DNA from: JAMXLO01 sp037201625
GTDB lineage: Bacteria > Pseudomonadota > Alphaproteobacteria > Acetobacterales > Acetobacteraceae
Direction: 5' to 3'
Assembly: GCA_037201625.1 (NCBI GenBank)
Contig: JBBCGR010000003.1
Location: 2,604,001-2,668,000, forward strand
Length of the DNA stretch: 64,000 bases
A model generated the notes under the pieces. It saw only the letters and a list, made by a program, of their open reading frames with translations, made no database searches and had not been told where the DNA came from. Each line of letters opens with the position of its first letter. Within the stretch, counting starts at the first letter, position 1. Shown one piece after another: positions 53,636 to 62,858 of the stretch. Made by a program: the position numbers and the translations under genes.

Positions 53636-55117
53636 TCAGTGCCACGTGGAGGTGGTGGCAATGGCGATCACGCGATTGAGCGCCGCGAGATCCATGGGGT
53701 GGTCGGTTTCATTGGCAACGGCCACCACGAGGCGATGCCGGCGCAGGATGAAGATGCGCTGGTCGGAGGCGCCGGACGCCCAGGCGGTGTCCGGCGGCAG
53801 GTCGGGGAAGCTGCGATCGGCGTTGGAGCGGAAACACGCCGCATAGCTGCTGCCGGCATGCGTCGGCGTCAGCGCGTAGTCCACCCAGCCCGGCGGCAAC
53901 AGGCGCTCGCCGTTCCACACGCCGTCCTGCACGTACAGCACGCCCAGCTTCGCGTAGTCACGCAGCGTGGCAAAGCCCGAGCCGGAGGCAATGAAGTTGC
54001 CGACGCAGTCAGCCGAGTGCTGGTAGCTGCTCATGCCGAGCCGGTCGGCGAGCAGGCCGTACACTGTCGCGTGGTACGGCAGGGCGCGGCGTTCGATCCG
54101 GTCGCGGAGGATCGACCCGAGCACGTTGATGCCGGCGTTGATGTAGCGGTACACCGAGCCTGGCAGCGTGGCGACGATCGAACGCTGCGCCATGTCGAAG
54201 GCGTCCGCGGCGTCCTGGTAGACGGCGCTGTTCTCGAAGCCGATCGTACTGCCGCCATGCTCGTCCAGCACCGGGAAGCCCAGGCCGGACCGCATACGCA
54301 ACAGTTGGTCGATCGTAATCAGCCGGTGGATGCCGCGCGGATCGCCCCACAGCGGCGCGGGCGCGGGATCGTAGACCGAGCCGAGCCAGCCCTCGTGGAT
54401 CATCCGGCCGAACAGCGTGCAGGTCATCGCCTTGGTCATCGACCAGCTTGGCGTTGCGCGGCCCGCCGCCCCGAACGCGCTGTAGCGCTCGGCCAGCACG
54501 CCCTCGGGCGAGGCGATCAGGATGCCGTAGATACCGGTGGAGTTGGCGAACAGCGCGTTGAGTGCCGCCATCAGTTTCACCGACGGCGGCGCCGGCGGTT
54601 CGACCGCGTCGCCGAGTGGCCAGGCGCGGGACGGGTCGGCCGGCGGGCGCTCGAGCGGGACGGGATCGAACGACGGCTTCGTCCGCGTGCCGAGCAGGAT
54701 GCCGCCATAGCCGGCGCGCGCGATCGCGGTCCCGGTGAGCGGCGCGCCGAACGCCGGGTCGCTCCATTGGACCGAGGCCCGGCGGTCGGCGTCGTTGGTC
54801 TCGATGGTGAGGCGGCCGGCGCGATATGCCTCCACCAACTCCGCCTGGCCGTCCGACGTGTCGGGCCGCGCCGTCAGCCCTCCTGGAATCCCCAGCGCCC
54901 GCCAGCGGAAATGCTCCTCCGCCGTGGAGCGGTCGAGGCCGGTGACGTACATCATGTCGGCAAAGCGCTTGGCGGCGAAGTTCACCGTGCGCTGGCGGAT
55001 GGCGCGCGGCGAACCGTCATAGACCACCGGGCCGGGCAGCGGCGCGGTGGTCAGCGGCAGCGTGGCATCGAATGTCGAGTCGACGACAGGCACGGGCAGC
55101 GGTACGGCACGTCTCAT
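53636..55117 (-). CDS. Serine hydrolase (beta-lactamase/DD-peptidase fold)
   Basis: The 493-residue product has the penicillin-binding-protein-like active site S-x-x-K as W-S-M-T-K-A-M, then a Tyr motif (Y-R-Y-I-N-A-G-I-N). About 170 residues precede it and form an unrecognised N-terminal region. There is no signal peptide, so it is probably cytoplasmic, like esterases of the EstB type. Its ATG overlaps the stop of the PhyH gene (ATGA). It likely hydrolyses an ester or amide intermediate of the pathway. Confidence 0.88.
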   Translation of the reverse strand: MRRAVPLPVPVVDSTFDATLPLTTAPLPGPVVYDGSPRAIRQRTVNFAAKRFADMMYVTGLDRSTAEEHFRWRALGIPGGLTARPDTSDGQAELVEAYRAGRLTIETNDADRRASVQWSDPAFGAPLTGTAIARAGYGGILLGTRTKPSFDPVPLERPPADPSRAWPLGDAVEPPAPPSVKLMAALNALFANSTGIYGILIASPEGVLAERYSAFGAAGRATPSWSMTKAMTCTLFGRMIHEGWLGSVYDPAPAPLWGDPRGIHRLITIDQLLRMRSGLGFPVLDEHGGSTIGFENSAVYQDAADAFDMAQRSIVATLPGSVYRYINAGINVLGSILRDRIERRALPYHATVYGLLADRLGMSSYQHSADCVGNFIASGSGFATLRDYAKLGVLYVQDGVWNGERLLPPGWVDYALTPTHAGSSYAACFRSNADRSFPDLPPDTAWASGASDQRIFILRRHRLVVAVANETDHPMDLAALNRVIAIATTSTWH

Positions 55118-56007
55118 TTCGCGACGACCGGCTGGCGGGTGTCGGCCGGCATGGCGAAGTAACGACTCTTCATGCCCTTCTGGTTCTCGTAGAGCGAGCC
55201 TTGCAGCTTTGCCGGCGGCAGCGGCAGGCGCACCGGCACGTGCTCGAGCCGAGGCTCGCGGTGCTGGCCGCACACCATGAGGTCCTTGAACTTCTCGATG
55301 CCGCCGGGATAGCCCAGCAGCGGCCAGGCATCCGCGGTGCGGAACTGGAACAGCAGCAGGCGGCGGTCGTTGTCGGACACGTTCGGCGCCGAGCCATGGA
55401 TCGCGCGCACGTGGTGCACGGTGATGGAGCCGGCCTTGCCCAGCAGCGGAATGGCGCTGGCGTAGTCAACCTCGCGGTTCGCTGGGTTCATCGCGCCGCA
55501 GAACACGCCGTCGGTGTGGTGGTCGTGGATCGGGCCGCGATGGCTGCCCGGCACGATCATCAGCGGTCCGTTCGCCATTTCCATGTCGTCGAACATCACG
55601 CCGACGGCGGCGAGGTCGTCATTGGTGTGCGGATAGAACGCCCAGTCCTGGTGCCATTCCACCGGCGCACCGAACCCGGCGCATTTCAGGTTGAGCTTGG
55701 CGGTATCGAAGCGGATGTCCGCTCCCCACAGGTCCTGCAGCACGGCGACGATCTTCGGATGCCGCACCAGGCGGGCATAGTCCGGATGGTGCAGGTGCGC
55801 GGTCTTGATGCGGCGCACGCGCGGCGTCTCCGGCGTGTGGCTGTCTTCCAGGTCGTAGATCTCGTTGTGTGCGGTGACGCCGCGCGCGCGTTCGACGAAT
55901 TCGTCGGTCACGTCGCGCAGCCGCTGCACTTCGTCCACGCTCAGGACGTCGGGAACGACGATGGCACCGATCTCGTGGTACTGCTTGATCTGCTCGGTTG
56001 TCAGCAT
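55114..56007 (-). CDS. Phytanoyl-CoA dioxygenase-family (PhyH) protein
   Basis: The 297-residue Fe(II)/2-oxoglutarate dioxygenase has H-x-D in E-W-H-Q-D-W-A-F-Y, the distal His in R-A-I-H-G-S-A-P-N and a 2-oxoglutarate-binding Arg in D-N-D-R-R-L-L-L-F. It hydroxylates an unknown substrate, usually a lipid or secondary metabolite. GGAGGA lies 5 nt before the ATG. It is the first gene of the leftward set PhyH, serine hydrolase, HpcH aldolase, with an ATGA overlap to the second. Confidence 0.93.
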   Translation of the reverse strand: MLTTEQIKQYHEIGAIVVPDVLSVDEVQRLRDVTDEFVERARGVTAHNEIYDLEDSHTPETPRVRRIKTAHLHHPDYARLVRHPKIVAVLQDLWGADIRFDTAKLNLKCAGFGAPVEWHQDWAFYPHTNDDLAAVGVMFDDMEMANGPLMIVPGSHRGPIHDHHTDGVFCGAMNPANREVDYASAIPLLGKAGSITVHHVRAIHGSAPNVSDNDRRLLLFQFRTADAWPLLGYPGGIEKFKDLMVCGQHREPRLEHVPVRLPLPPAKLQGSLYENQKGMKSRYFAMPADTRQPVVAK

Positions 56008-56137
56008 GGCATTCCTCCACTGGGGCCAGTCTAGCCGAACTCCGCCGCCCTGTCATTGCGAGCGCGGCGAGGTGCGCCAGCGCTCGCAATGACGAGGGGT
56101 TCAGGATAGGGTGGGGCTGATTACGTCCGAGGCAGCC

Positions 56138-57247
56138 ATGAACGTCGATGTGCGCGACCGCGTGTCGCAGCCGGCCGGCGCGAGCAAACTCGCCATCGCC
56201 GACTGCGATATCCATCAGAGCCCCAAGCGCGGCATGAAGGGACTCTATCCGTACCTGGAACAGCGCTGGCGTGACCATCTCGATGCATTCGGGCCGCTGC
56301 CGCGCCAGGCGTTCCAGTCCGGACCTGCCTATCCGAAGAGCCAGCCCGACGCGTCGCGACGCGATTCCTGGCCACCCGACGGCAGCCGCCCGGGCAGCGA
56401 CCTCGACTTCATGCGCTCACACCACCTCGACGCGAACAACATCGCGCTCGGCGTGCTGAACATGATCCGCCCGCATCCCGGCAGCTTCCAGAACTTCCAC
56501 CTGGCCGATGCGGTGTGCCAGGCCATGAACCGCTGGCAGGTCGCCGAATGGGCCGAGCCGGAGCCTCGGCTCAAAGCCTCGATCCTGGTGCCGTATGAAG
56601 ATGGTGAGGCATCGGCGCGTGAGATCGAACGTTATGCCGGCGATCCGCATTTCGTGCAGGTGCTGCTGCTGAGCCGCACCGCGGAACCGCTCGGCTCCAA
56701 ACGCTACTGGCCGATCTATGCGGCGGCCGCGGACGCAGGACTGCCGATCGGCATCCACGCCTTCGGCTTCGGCGGCTATCCGGTGACCGGCGGCGGCTGG
56801 CCGTCCTTCTACCTGGAGGACATGGTCGGCCACGCACAATCGCAGCAATCCGTGCTCACCAGCATGGTGATGGAGGGCGTGTTCGAGCGCTGGCCGACAC
56901 TGAAGGTGGTGCTGATCGAGGCGGGCTTCGCGTGGCTGCCGCCGCTGGCGTGGCGGCTCGACAAGCTGTGGCATCGGCTGCGAACTGAAACGCCGCATCT
57001 GACGCGCCCGCCATCGGCGTATATCCGTGACCATGTCTGGCTCACCACGCAGCCGATGGAAGAGCCGCAACAGCGTGAGCACGTGCTCGACGCGATCGAC
57101 TGGATCGGCTGGGACCGGCTGCTGTTCGCCACGGACTATCCACACTGGGACTATGACGATCCGGCGGCGGTGCTGCCGTTCCGCCTCGACGAAACGCGGC
57201 GTCAGCAGTTCTTCATCGACAATGCCCGCGCCCTGTACGGCGCATGA
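56138..57247 (+). CDS. Amidohydrolase-2 family metal-dependent hydrolase
   Basis: The 369-residue TIM-barrel protein has A-D-C-D-I-H-Q-S at the start, P-I-G-I-H-A-F-G-F-G-G in the middle and the family hallmark F-A-T-D-Y-P-H-W-D-Y-D-D-P near the end. These match the decarboxylase/hydrolase branch (ACMSD-like). The first motif lacks the second His of H-x-H, having Gln, as in several members. It is divergent from PhyH and ends next to an SDR gene that is probably its partner. Confidence 0.92.
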   Translation: MNVDVRDRVSQPAGASKLAIADCDIHQSPKRGMKGLYPYLEQRWRDHLDAFGPLPRQAFQSGPAYPKSQPDASRRDSWPPDGSRPGSDLDFMRSHHLDANNIALGVLNMIRPHPGSFQNFHLADAVCQAMNRWQVAEWAEPEPRLKASILVPYEDGEASAREIERYAGDPHFVQVLLLSRTAEPLGSKRYWPIYAAAADAGLPIGIHAFGFGGYPVTGGGWPSFYLEDMVGHAQSQQSVLTSMVMEGVFERWPTLKVVLIEAGFAWLPPLAWRLDKLWHRLRTETPHLTRPPSAYIRDHVWLTTQPMEEPQQREHVLDAIDWIGWDRLLFATDYPHWDYDDPAAVLPFRLDETRRQQFFIDNARALYGA

Positions 57248-57260
57248 CACAGTACGGCGC

Positions 57261-58019
57261 ATGACGAAACTTGCACTGGTGACCGGCGCGGGCGGTGGCC
57301 TGGGCCGCGCCACCGCCCTGGCGCTCGCCGCCCGCGGCTGCCGGCTGGCGATCGTCGACATCGACGGCACGGCAGCCGAAACCGTGGCGCGCGAGTGCGG
57401 CGATGCGCAGGCGATCGTGCAGGACCTCACGGCGTCGGGCGGTGCGGAGGCGGCCGTCGCACGCAGCATCGCCGCACTGGGCGCGCTCGATATCGTGGTG
57501 AACAACGCCGGCTACGGTGCCGGCGAGGCATTCCTGGAAATGCGCGAAGCGACCTGGGACCGCACGCTCGATCTGAACGTGAAGGCGCTCGCACTGATCT
57601 GCGCCTCCGCCGGCCGGCACATGCGCGGACGCGGCGGCGGGCGCATCGTCAATGTCACATCGCCGGCGTCGCGGATGGCACTGCCGAACTACCTGGCCTA
57701 TGCGGCGAGCAAAGCCGGCGTCGACGCGGTGACGCGCGGCGCGGCGGTCGCGCTGGCGCCGTTCGGCGTGACGGTGAACAGCGTGGCGCCGGGGATGATG
57801 GACACGGCGATGCAGCGCATCACCGAACGCCAACTTGCTGCGATCGAGGGACGCAACGACATCGACGTCTTCCTCGATGAGCGCACGCGCCGCATCCCGC
57901 TGGGGCGGCGCACGGATTGCGAGACGGTCGCCAGCATGATCGTCTGGCTGGCGCTCGATGCGCCCGACTACATCACCGCCGAACGGCTGAACGCGTCGGG
58001 CGGGCTGGACAAGGACTGA
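57261..58019 (+). CDS. SDR-family oxidoreductase
   Basis: The 252-residue classical SDR has T-G-A-G-G-G-L-G near the N-terminus, N-N-A-G, active-site Ser in N-V-T-S-P-A-S and Y-A-A-S-K. It probably oxidises or reduces a hydroxyl/keto group with NAD(H): an Asp ends the second strand (I-V-D-I-D-G). The start lies in a 17-bp tandem duplication that also contains the stop of the amidohydrolase, so the two genes seem once to have overlapped by ATGA. Confidence 0.95.
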   Translation: MTKLALVTGAGGGLGRATALALAARGCRLAIVDIDGTAAETVARECGDAQAIVQDLTASGGAEAAVARSIAALGALDIVVNNAGYGAGEAFLEMREATWDRTLDLNVKALALICASAGRHMRGRGGGRIVNVTSPASRMALPNYLAYAASKAGVDAVTRGAAVALAPFGVTVNSVAPGMMDTAMQRITERQLAAIEGRNDIDVFLDERTRRIPLGRRTDCETVASMIVWLALDAPDYITAERLNASGGLDKD

Positions 58020-58044
58020 GGCCGGCGCTGGTGTTTGCAGCCCC

Positions 58045-58068
58045 GCGTTCCCGCTTGCACGGGAATGC
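58045..58068. terminator. Short hairpin between convergent genes
   Basis: GCGTTCCCG and CGGGAATGC are separated by a short loop. It lies between convergent SDR and DUF2945 genes and may end transcription from both. Sequence resembles the stronger hairpin at 38620. Confidence 0.5.
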
Positions 58069-58100
58069 CAGGGGACCGCGCCATCGCCGGCGCCAGACTT

Positions 58101-58316
58101 TCAGTCGTCCAGCAGAGTGAGGGCCGAGCCCCGATGCGCAGCAATATGCTCCGTCGCGCTGCTCTTGATCTCGTATTGCGGGGATTCCGGGCTCGCATGG
58201 TGCGTATAGCCCTTGTAATCGAAGTCCTCGACATGGATCCCGATGATCGTGCCGCTGACCTCGCCTGCCTCCGAGTTCCATTGGACGCGATCGCCAATCT
58301 TGAAGCGTAAGGCCAT
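58101..58316 (-). CDS. DUF2945 (HVA1 Tudor-like) small protein
   Basis: The 71-residue protein has F-K-I-G-D-R-V-Q-W-N-S-E-A-G and G-T-I-I-G-I-H, then Y-E-I-K-S-S-A-T-E-H-I-A-A-H, the signature of DUF2945. The fold is a small Tudor-like barrel; the bacterial function is unknown. The internal ATG 58316 starts the conserved part, so it is preferred to the frame start at 58364. Confidence 0.92.
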   Translation of the reverse strand: MALRFKIGDRVQWNSEAGEVSGTIIGIHVEDFDYKGYTHHASPESPQYEIKSSATEHIAAHRGSALTLLDD

Positions 58317-58501
58317 GGTCGCTCTCCCTGTCGATGCGTCGGTTCGGACATTCACAAACGCCACTTAGGTACCCATCTGCGCCGTGTGAAGACGATCGAT
58401 ACCTCGTCGGCGAAGCTCCGCATCTCCTGCACCAACGCTGATGTTATGGTTCCGCGGCTGCTGTGTCGGGCGCTGCGCAGCACGCTGCGATCCGCGCGGA
58501 C

Positions 58502-59080
58502 ATGATGCCGGGCGAGGCCCCTCCCATCTATACGATTGGCCATTCGACGCGGAGCATCGTCGAGTTCGTCGCGCTGTTGTCAGTTGGTTCGGTCACCATG
58601 GTGGTCGATATCCGCCACATCCCGCGATCGCGAACCAATCCGCAGTACAACCTCGACGTGCTGCCTGACGCGCTCTCGGCATGGCAGATCGGCCATGCCC
58701 GGATCGAGGAACTCGGCGGTCTCCGTGCGAGATCGAAGACGGTCCCGCCCGAGGTCAACGGCTTCTGGACCAATGCGAGTTTCCACAATTATGCGGACTA
58801 TGCCCTCTCCGACGCGTTTCACCGGGGGTTGGCCCAGCTTCAGCAACTGAGCCTGCACTGGCGGTGCGCGATCATGTGCTCGGAAGCCGTCTGGTGGCGT
58901 TGCCATCGACGCTTCGTCGCCGATTATCTCCTGTACGGCGGACGCGATGTCTTCCATCTGATGGGCCCCGCCCGCGCCGACGTCGCGAGGATGAACGATG
59001 CGGCGCGTGCGGAGGGCGCATCGCTCGTGTATCCCGCCGCCGGCGCGCCGGACGAAACAGCAATCACCGTCCCCGTGTGA
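58502..59080 (+). CDS. DUF488-family protein
   Basis: The 192-residue protein has Y-T-I-G-H-S-T-R-S near the start, V-D-I-R-H-I-P-R-S-R, L-G-G-L-R and C-S-E-A-V-W-W-R-C-H-R-R, all typical of DUF488. Two adjacent ATG codons at 58502 and 58505 are possible starts. The Cys/His block resembles a metal or nucleotide site, but no reaction is established. Convergent with the transporter operon that follows, 45 bp away. Confidence 0.92.
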   Translation: MMPGEAPPIYTIGHSTRSIVEFVALLSVGSVTMVVDIRHIPRSRTNPQYNLDVLPDALSAWQIGHARIEELGGLRARSKTVPPEVNGFWTNASFHNYADYALSDAFHRGLAQLQQLSLHWRCAIMCSEAVWWRCHRRFVADYLLYGGRDVFHLMGPARADVARMNDAARAEGASLVYPAAGAPDETAITVPV

Positions 59081-59125
59081 TCCAGGCCGCTGAGGTTGCT
59101 TCGCCGTACAGGACCGCGCCGCGCC

Positions 59126-60271
59126 TCAGGCTGGCGCAAGACGGAAGGCGCCGTCCGCGATGGTCAGCATGATCGCGCTTCCCGGCTTCAGTCCGAGATG
59201 ATCATTGGGCGAGTAGCTGTAGATGCCCGTGACGGCGGGATAGTCCGTCAGCGCCTCGATCGCATCGCGGATCTTCTCCTTGTCCGTTCCGCCCTTCAGG
59301 ATGGCGTTGTGCAGCATCCGCACCGCGTCATAGCCGTAGCCGGCGAACGGTGACGGGGGCCGGCCATAGCGCGCGGCGAAGTCCTTCGCGAAGGCCTGGA
59401 CGATGGATTTCTGCGGGTCGTCGCCGGTGAGCGCGTCTGCCACGTACAGCTTGGACGCCGCGAACAGTACCCCGTTCGCCGCGGCGCCCGCCAGCTTGAT
59501 GACGTTCGGATCCGCCGCGCCGGGGGAGGCATAGAGCGGCACGTCGATGCCAAGCTGGCGGTAGTTCTTGATGGCGATCGACTGGCCAGGACCCGTGGCC
59601 CACAGCACGACGGCCTGCGCCCCCTTGCCGCGCAGATTGGTCAGGTGCGGCGTCATGTCCTGATCGAGATTGCCGTAGGTCTGCTGTGCGACGATCGCGA
59701 CGCCATATTCGGGACCGAGTTGCTCCCAGGCCTGCACCCCACTCACGCCGAACGCGCTGTCGGCGGCGATCAGCGCCACCTTCGAGATGCCCTTCGCCCG
59801 CATCGCGGCGAGAATGGTGCGGGTCGCCAGCAGGTCGTTCAGCGGGACCTGGAAGACCCATCTGCGTTCGCTCGCCGGAGTAACGATCGCGCGGGAGGCG
59901 CCGTTGGAGATCAGCGGCACGCCGGCGCGCTGCACCAGGTCCAGGATCGCGAGATTGGCGCCGCTGTTCATGGCGCCGATGATGCCCACGACCTGCTCGC
60001 GTTCGATCAACCGGCGGGCGACCGTGACGGCCTTGGTCTCGTCGCTCTCGGTATTGACGTTGACCAGGCGGATCTGAGGTCCCTGGCCGGCCGCGTTGAT
60101 CTGGTCGGTGGCAAGCTGCATGCCCTCCAGCCCCTGGTTCCCGAGGGTGGCCAGAAACCCGGAGGTCTCGACCATGCCTCCTATCACGATCGGTTCGGCG
60201 GCCTGGGCCGCACCTCGCGTCGCGGCGAAGGCCAGAAGCCCGGTGGTCAAGGCGCGTCGTGTCGCAAGCAT
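59126..60271 (-). CDS. ABC transporter substrate-binding protein (LivK-like)
   Basis: The 381-residue product has a signal peptide (cleavage after A-A-Q-A-A) and a periplasmic-binding fold type I: I-V-I-G-G-M-V-E-T-S-G-F at the start, then V-V-G-I-I-G-A-M-N-S-G-A-N. This is the family for branched-chain amino acids, amides, urea or aromatic acids. AGGGA precedes ATG 60271, preferred to the frame start 15 codons earlier. It is the last gene in a leftward operon with LivH, LivM and fused ATPases. Confidence 0.93.
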   Translation of the reverse strand: MLATRRALTTGLLAFAATRGAAQAAEPIVIGGMVETSGFLATLGNQGLEGMQLATDQINAAGQGPQIRLVNVNTESDETKAVTVARRLIEREQVVGIIGAMNSGANLAILDLVQRAGVPLISNGASRAIVTPASERRWVFQVPLNDLLATRTILAAMRAKGISKVALIAADSAFGVSGVQAWEQLGPEYGVAIVAQQTYGNLDQDMTPHLTNLRGKGAQAVVLWATGPGQSIAIKNYRQLGIDVPLYASPGAADPNVIKLAGAAANGVLFAASKLYVADALTGDDPQKSIVQAFAKDFAARYGRPPSPFAGYGYDAVRMLHNAILKGGTDKEKIRDAIEALTDYPAVTGIYSYSPNDHLGLKPGSAIMLTIADGAFRLAPA

Positions 60272-60312
60272 GGTCCGGTTCCCTCTAAGGAAAATTCGTT
60301 TCTGTCCAGTCT

Positions 60313-61917
60313 TCAAACCTGGGAGCCTGGCAATGCCTCCGCCGCAAGGTTGGGCCTGGCGGGCACGGCAGCACCAAGATAGGCGTCGGCAAGACGGGCG
60401 CGGCCGAGCAACATCGCACCGGTCCCTTCGTCGCTGAGACGCCCGCGCTCCAGGACATAGCCGTAGTCTGCCACGCTCAGTGCCGCATGAGCCAACTGCT
60501 CGACCAGGAGAATCCCCAGGCCGGCGCTGCGCATTTCCACCAGCCGGCCCATGATCTCCTGCACCAGCATCGGCGCCAGACCCAGCGATGGCTCGTCCAG
60601 CAGAAGCAGGGTTGGGCGCGCCATCAACGCGCGGCCGATCGCGACCATCTGTGCCTCTCCGCCGCTCAACACGCCGGCAAGCTGGCGGCGGCGCTCGGCG
60701 AGGGCGGGGAACATGGCGTAGACCTGGTCCAGCACTCCCTCCCGCGCGGCGGATCGGCGGCGCGCGCCGGGCGTGCCCAGCCGCGCGCGCATTCCGGATC
60801 GTTCCCAGGCGCCGAGCAGCAGGTTGTCCTCGACGCTCAGCGAGGCGAACAATTCGCGTCCTTCCGGCACGAGCGCGACGCCGCGCCGCACCATCGCCTC
60901 GCTTCCGAGACCGGCGACAGGACTTCCGCCCAGCAGCACCTGGCCTTCGCGCGGTCGCAGGACGCCAGCCAATGTCTTCAGCAGCGTGCTCTTGCCGGCG
61001 CCATTTGCCCCCACCACCGCCACGAGTTCACCTGCACCGACCTGCAGAGCGAGTCCCCGCAGTGCCCATACATCGTCATAGGCGACACCGAGTCCCGCCG
61101 TCCGCAGCAATGGCATCGGGCGAGGTCCCGCGCCGCATGCCGCCGGCTCGCGCGTCACCGTCTCCCCGAGATAGGCCGCGATGACGCTGGCGTCCTTTCG
61201 CACCTGTGCCGGCGCACCATCCGCGATCAGCCTCCCACGATCCAGCACCAGGATGCGGCGTGCCAGGCTGTGTACAACTGTCATGTCGTGTTCGATGAAC
61301 AAAATCGTGCGGCCCGACTCGTGCAGTCGGGCAATGAGTCCCACGAGCAACTGCTTCTCTCGCTCGTTCAGTCCGGCACCGGGTTCGTCGAGCACCAGGA
61401 AGCGCGCGCCCGTCGCGTAGGCACGGGCGACCGCGAGCAGCCGTCGTTGTCCGGCGGGGAGCACCGCCGCAAGGTCGCTGGCGCGATCGGCCAGTCCGAC
61501 AAACCGCAGCGCCTCGCGCGCGGTTTCGCGCAGCCTCGCCGCGACGGGATCCCATTCCCTCGGGCGCAGGAGATTGCGCCAGAACCCGATCCCCGCCGCG
61601 GTCGCGCCGCCGGCGATGACGTTCTGCTCGACCGTCAGGCCGGTGAACAGGTCGAGGCCCTGAAAGCTTCGCGCCAGCCCTGCGGCCACGACCTCATGCG
61701 CGCGACCCGCCCGAACGGGACGCCCGGCGAAGCTGATGCGCCCCGCTGTCGTCGCCAATGCGCCGCTGACGACATTCGCCAACGTGCTCTTGCCCGCGCC
61801 GTTCGGGCCGATCAGCGCCGCGAGATCGCCCTCGTGCAGGGTGAAGGATACGTTGTCCAGCGCAAGCAAGCCGCGAAATCGAACCGAGACGCCGGCGACC
61901 TCCAGTTGCATCGTCAT
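60313..61917 (-). CDS. Fused LivG-LivF ATPase of HAAT-type importer
   Basis: The 534-residue protein holds two complete ABC ATPase domains. The first (LivG-like) has Walker A G-P-N-G-A-G-K-S-T near residue 36 and Walker B F-L-V-L-D-E-P-G-A-G-L. The second (LivF-like), after a linker around P-A-A-C-G-A-G-P-R-P, has G-A-N-G-A-G-K-S-T, L-S-G-G-E-A-Q-M and L-L-L-D-E-P-S-L-G-L. The first domain's signature is altered to L-P-A-G-Q-R-R-L. These are normally separate genes. There is no stop or frame change at the join. ATG 61917 overlaps the LivM stop (ATGA). Confidence 0.93.
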   Translation of the reverse strand: MTMQLEVAGVSVRFRGLLALDNVSFTLHEGDLAALIGPNGAGKSTLANVVSGALATTAGRISFAGRPVRAGRAHEVVAAGLARSFQGLDLFTGLTVEQNVIAGGATAAGIGFWRNLLRPREWDPVAARLRETAREALRFVGLADRASDLAAVLPAGQRRLLAVARAYATGARFLVLDEPGAGLNEREKQLLVGLIARLHESGRTILFIEHDMTVVHSLARRILVLDRGRLIADGAPAQVRKDASVIAAYLGETVTREPAACGAGPRPMPLLRTAGLGVAYDDVWALRGLALQVGAGELVAVVGANGAGKSTLLKTLAGVLRPREGQVLLGGSPVAGLGSEAMVRRGVALVPEGRELFASLSVEDNLLLGAWERSGMRARLGTPGARRRSAAREGVLDQVYAMFPALAERRRQLAGVLSGGEAQMVAIGRALMARPTLLLLDEPSLGLAPMLVQEIMGRLVEMRSAGLGILLVEQLAHAALSVADYGYVLERGRLSDEGTGAMLLGRARLADAYLGAAVPARPNLAAEALPGSQV

Positions 61918-62858
61918 GCGATCCGTTTCCTGGCGGGCAGGAACCGCCGGACCAGGCGCATCGCGCCGGTCAACAATCCGTCGGGAAACAGCACGACGAT
62001 CACCACCAGCAGCCCGCCGAGCGTCAGGACGTCGTAGTATCCGAAATCCTGCAACGGCTCCGCCACGATCGAAACGAATGCCACGCCGAAGATGACGCCG
62101 CCAAGGTTGCGGAAGCCGCCGATGGCGACCATCACCAGCAGGCGGACGGAGAATCCGATGGAGAATGGCTGCGGACTCACGAAGCCGATCCAATGGACGT
62201 AGAGCGCGCCTCCGGTCGCGGCGAGCATGGCGCTGAGTGCGAAAACCTGGCTGCGCAACCGCACCACGTTGGCGCCGAGTGCGCTGACCGCGCGTTCACT
62301 GTCGCCCATGCCGCGCATCAGCATGCCCGCCGGGCTTTCGACCAGGTTGAGCACGAGCACCAGGGCAACGAGCAGGACCGTCCAGGCGACCGGCGCGAAG
62401 ATCGCAGTGTCCGACAGCGACCAGCCGAGCAGGGTCAGCGGCGGCACGCCGCGCAGCCCGGCCGAGCCGCCGGTCAGGCTGCGCCACTCCGTCAACACGA
62501 TCGAGACGATACTGCCGAATGCGAGCGTGCCCATTGCCAGATAGTGACCCTGCAGCCGCAGGATCGGCCGGCCGAGCGCGTAGGCGAACGTTCCGGTGGC
62601 AGCGATGGCGAGACAGGCTGCGAGCAATGGCGTGACACCGAGGCGTAGCGAGAGCAAAGCGCTGCCATAGGCACCGAGGCCATAGAACGCCGCATGCCCG
62701 ATCGAGATCTGGCCGGTGTAGCCGAGCAGCAGCGCCAGCCCGATCGCCGGCAGGCTCTGCACCGCCACCACGGCCATGAGGTCGAGCACGTACGCACTGC
62801 GCACCTGCGTCAGAGCCAGGATCAGCAGGATCATCGGCGCGAGGCGCAGATGCCTCAT
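61914..62858 (-). CDS. LivM-like permease
   Basis: The 314-residue product has about eight to ten membrane helices and the LivM features G-Y-T-G-Q-I-S-I-G-H-A-A-F-Y-G-L-G-A-Y and E-S-P-A-G-M-L-M-R-G-M-G-D-S-E-R-A, the latter being the coupling region to the ATPases. It pairs with LivH to form the membrane channel. ATG 62858 overlaps the LivH stop; the longer open frame upstream is a shadow of livH. Confidence 0.93.
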   Translation of the reverse strand: MRHLRLAPMILLILALTQVRSAYVLDLMAVVAVQSLPAIGLALLLGYTGQISIGHAAFYGLGAYGSALLSLRLGVTPLLAACLAIAATGTFAYALGRPILRLQGHYLAMGTLAFGSIVSIVLTEWRSLTGGSAGLRGVPPLTLLGWSLSDTAIFAPVAWTVLLVALVLVLNLVESPAGMLMRGMGDSERAVSALGANVVRLRSQVFALSAMLAATGGALYVHWIGFVSPQPFSIGFSVRLLVMVAIGGFRNLGGVIFGVAFVSIVAEPLQDFGYYDVLTLGGLLVVIVVLFPDGLLTGAMRLVRRFLPARKRIA

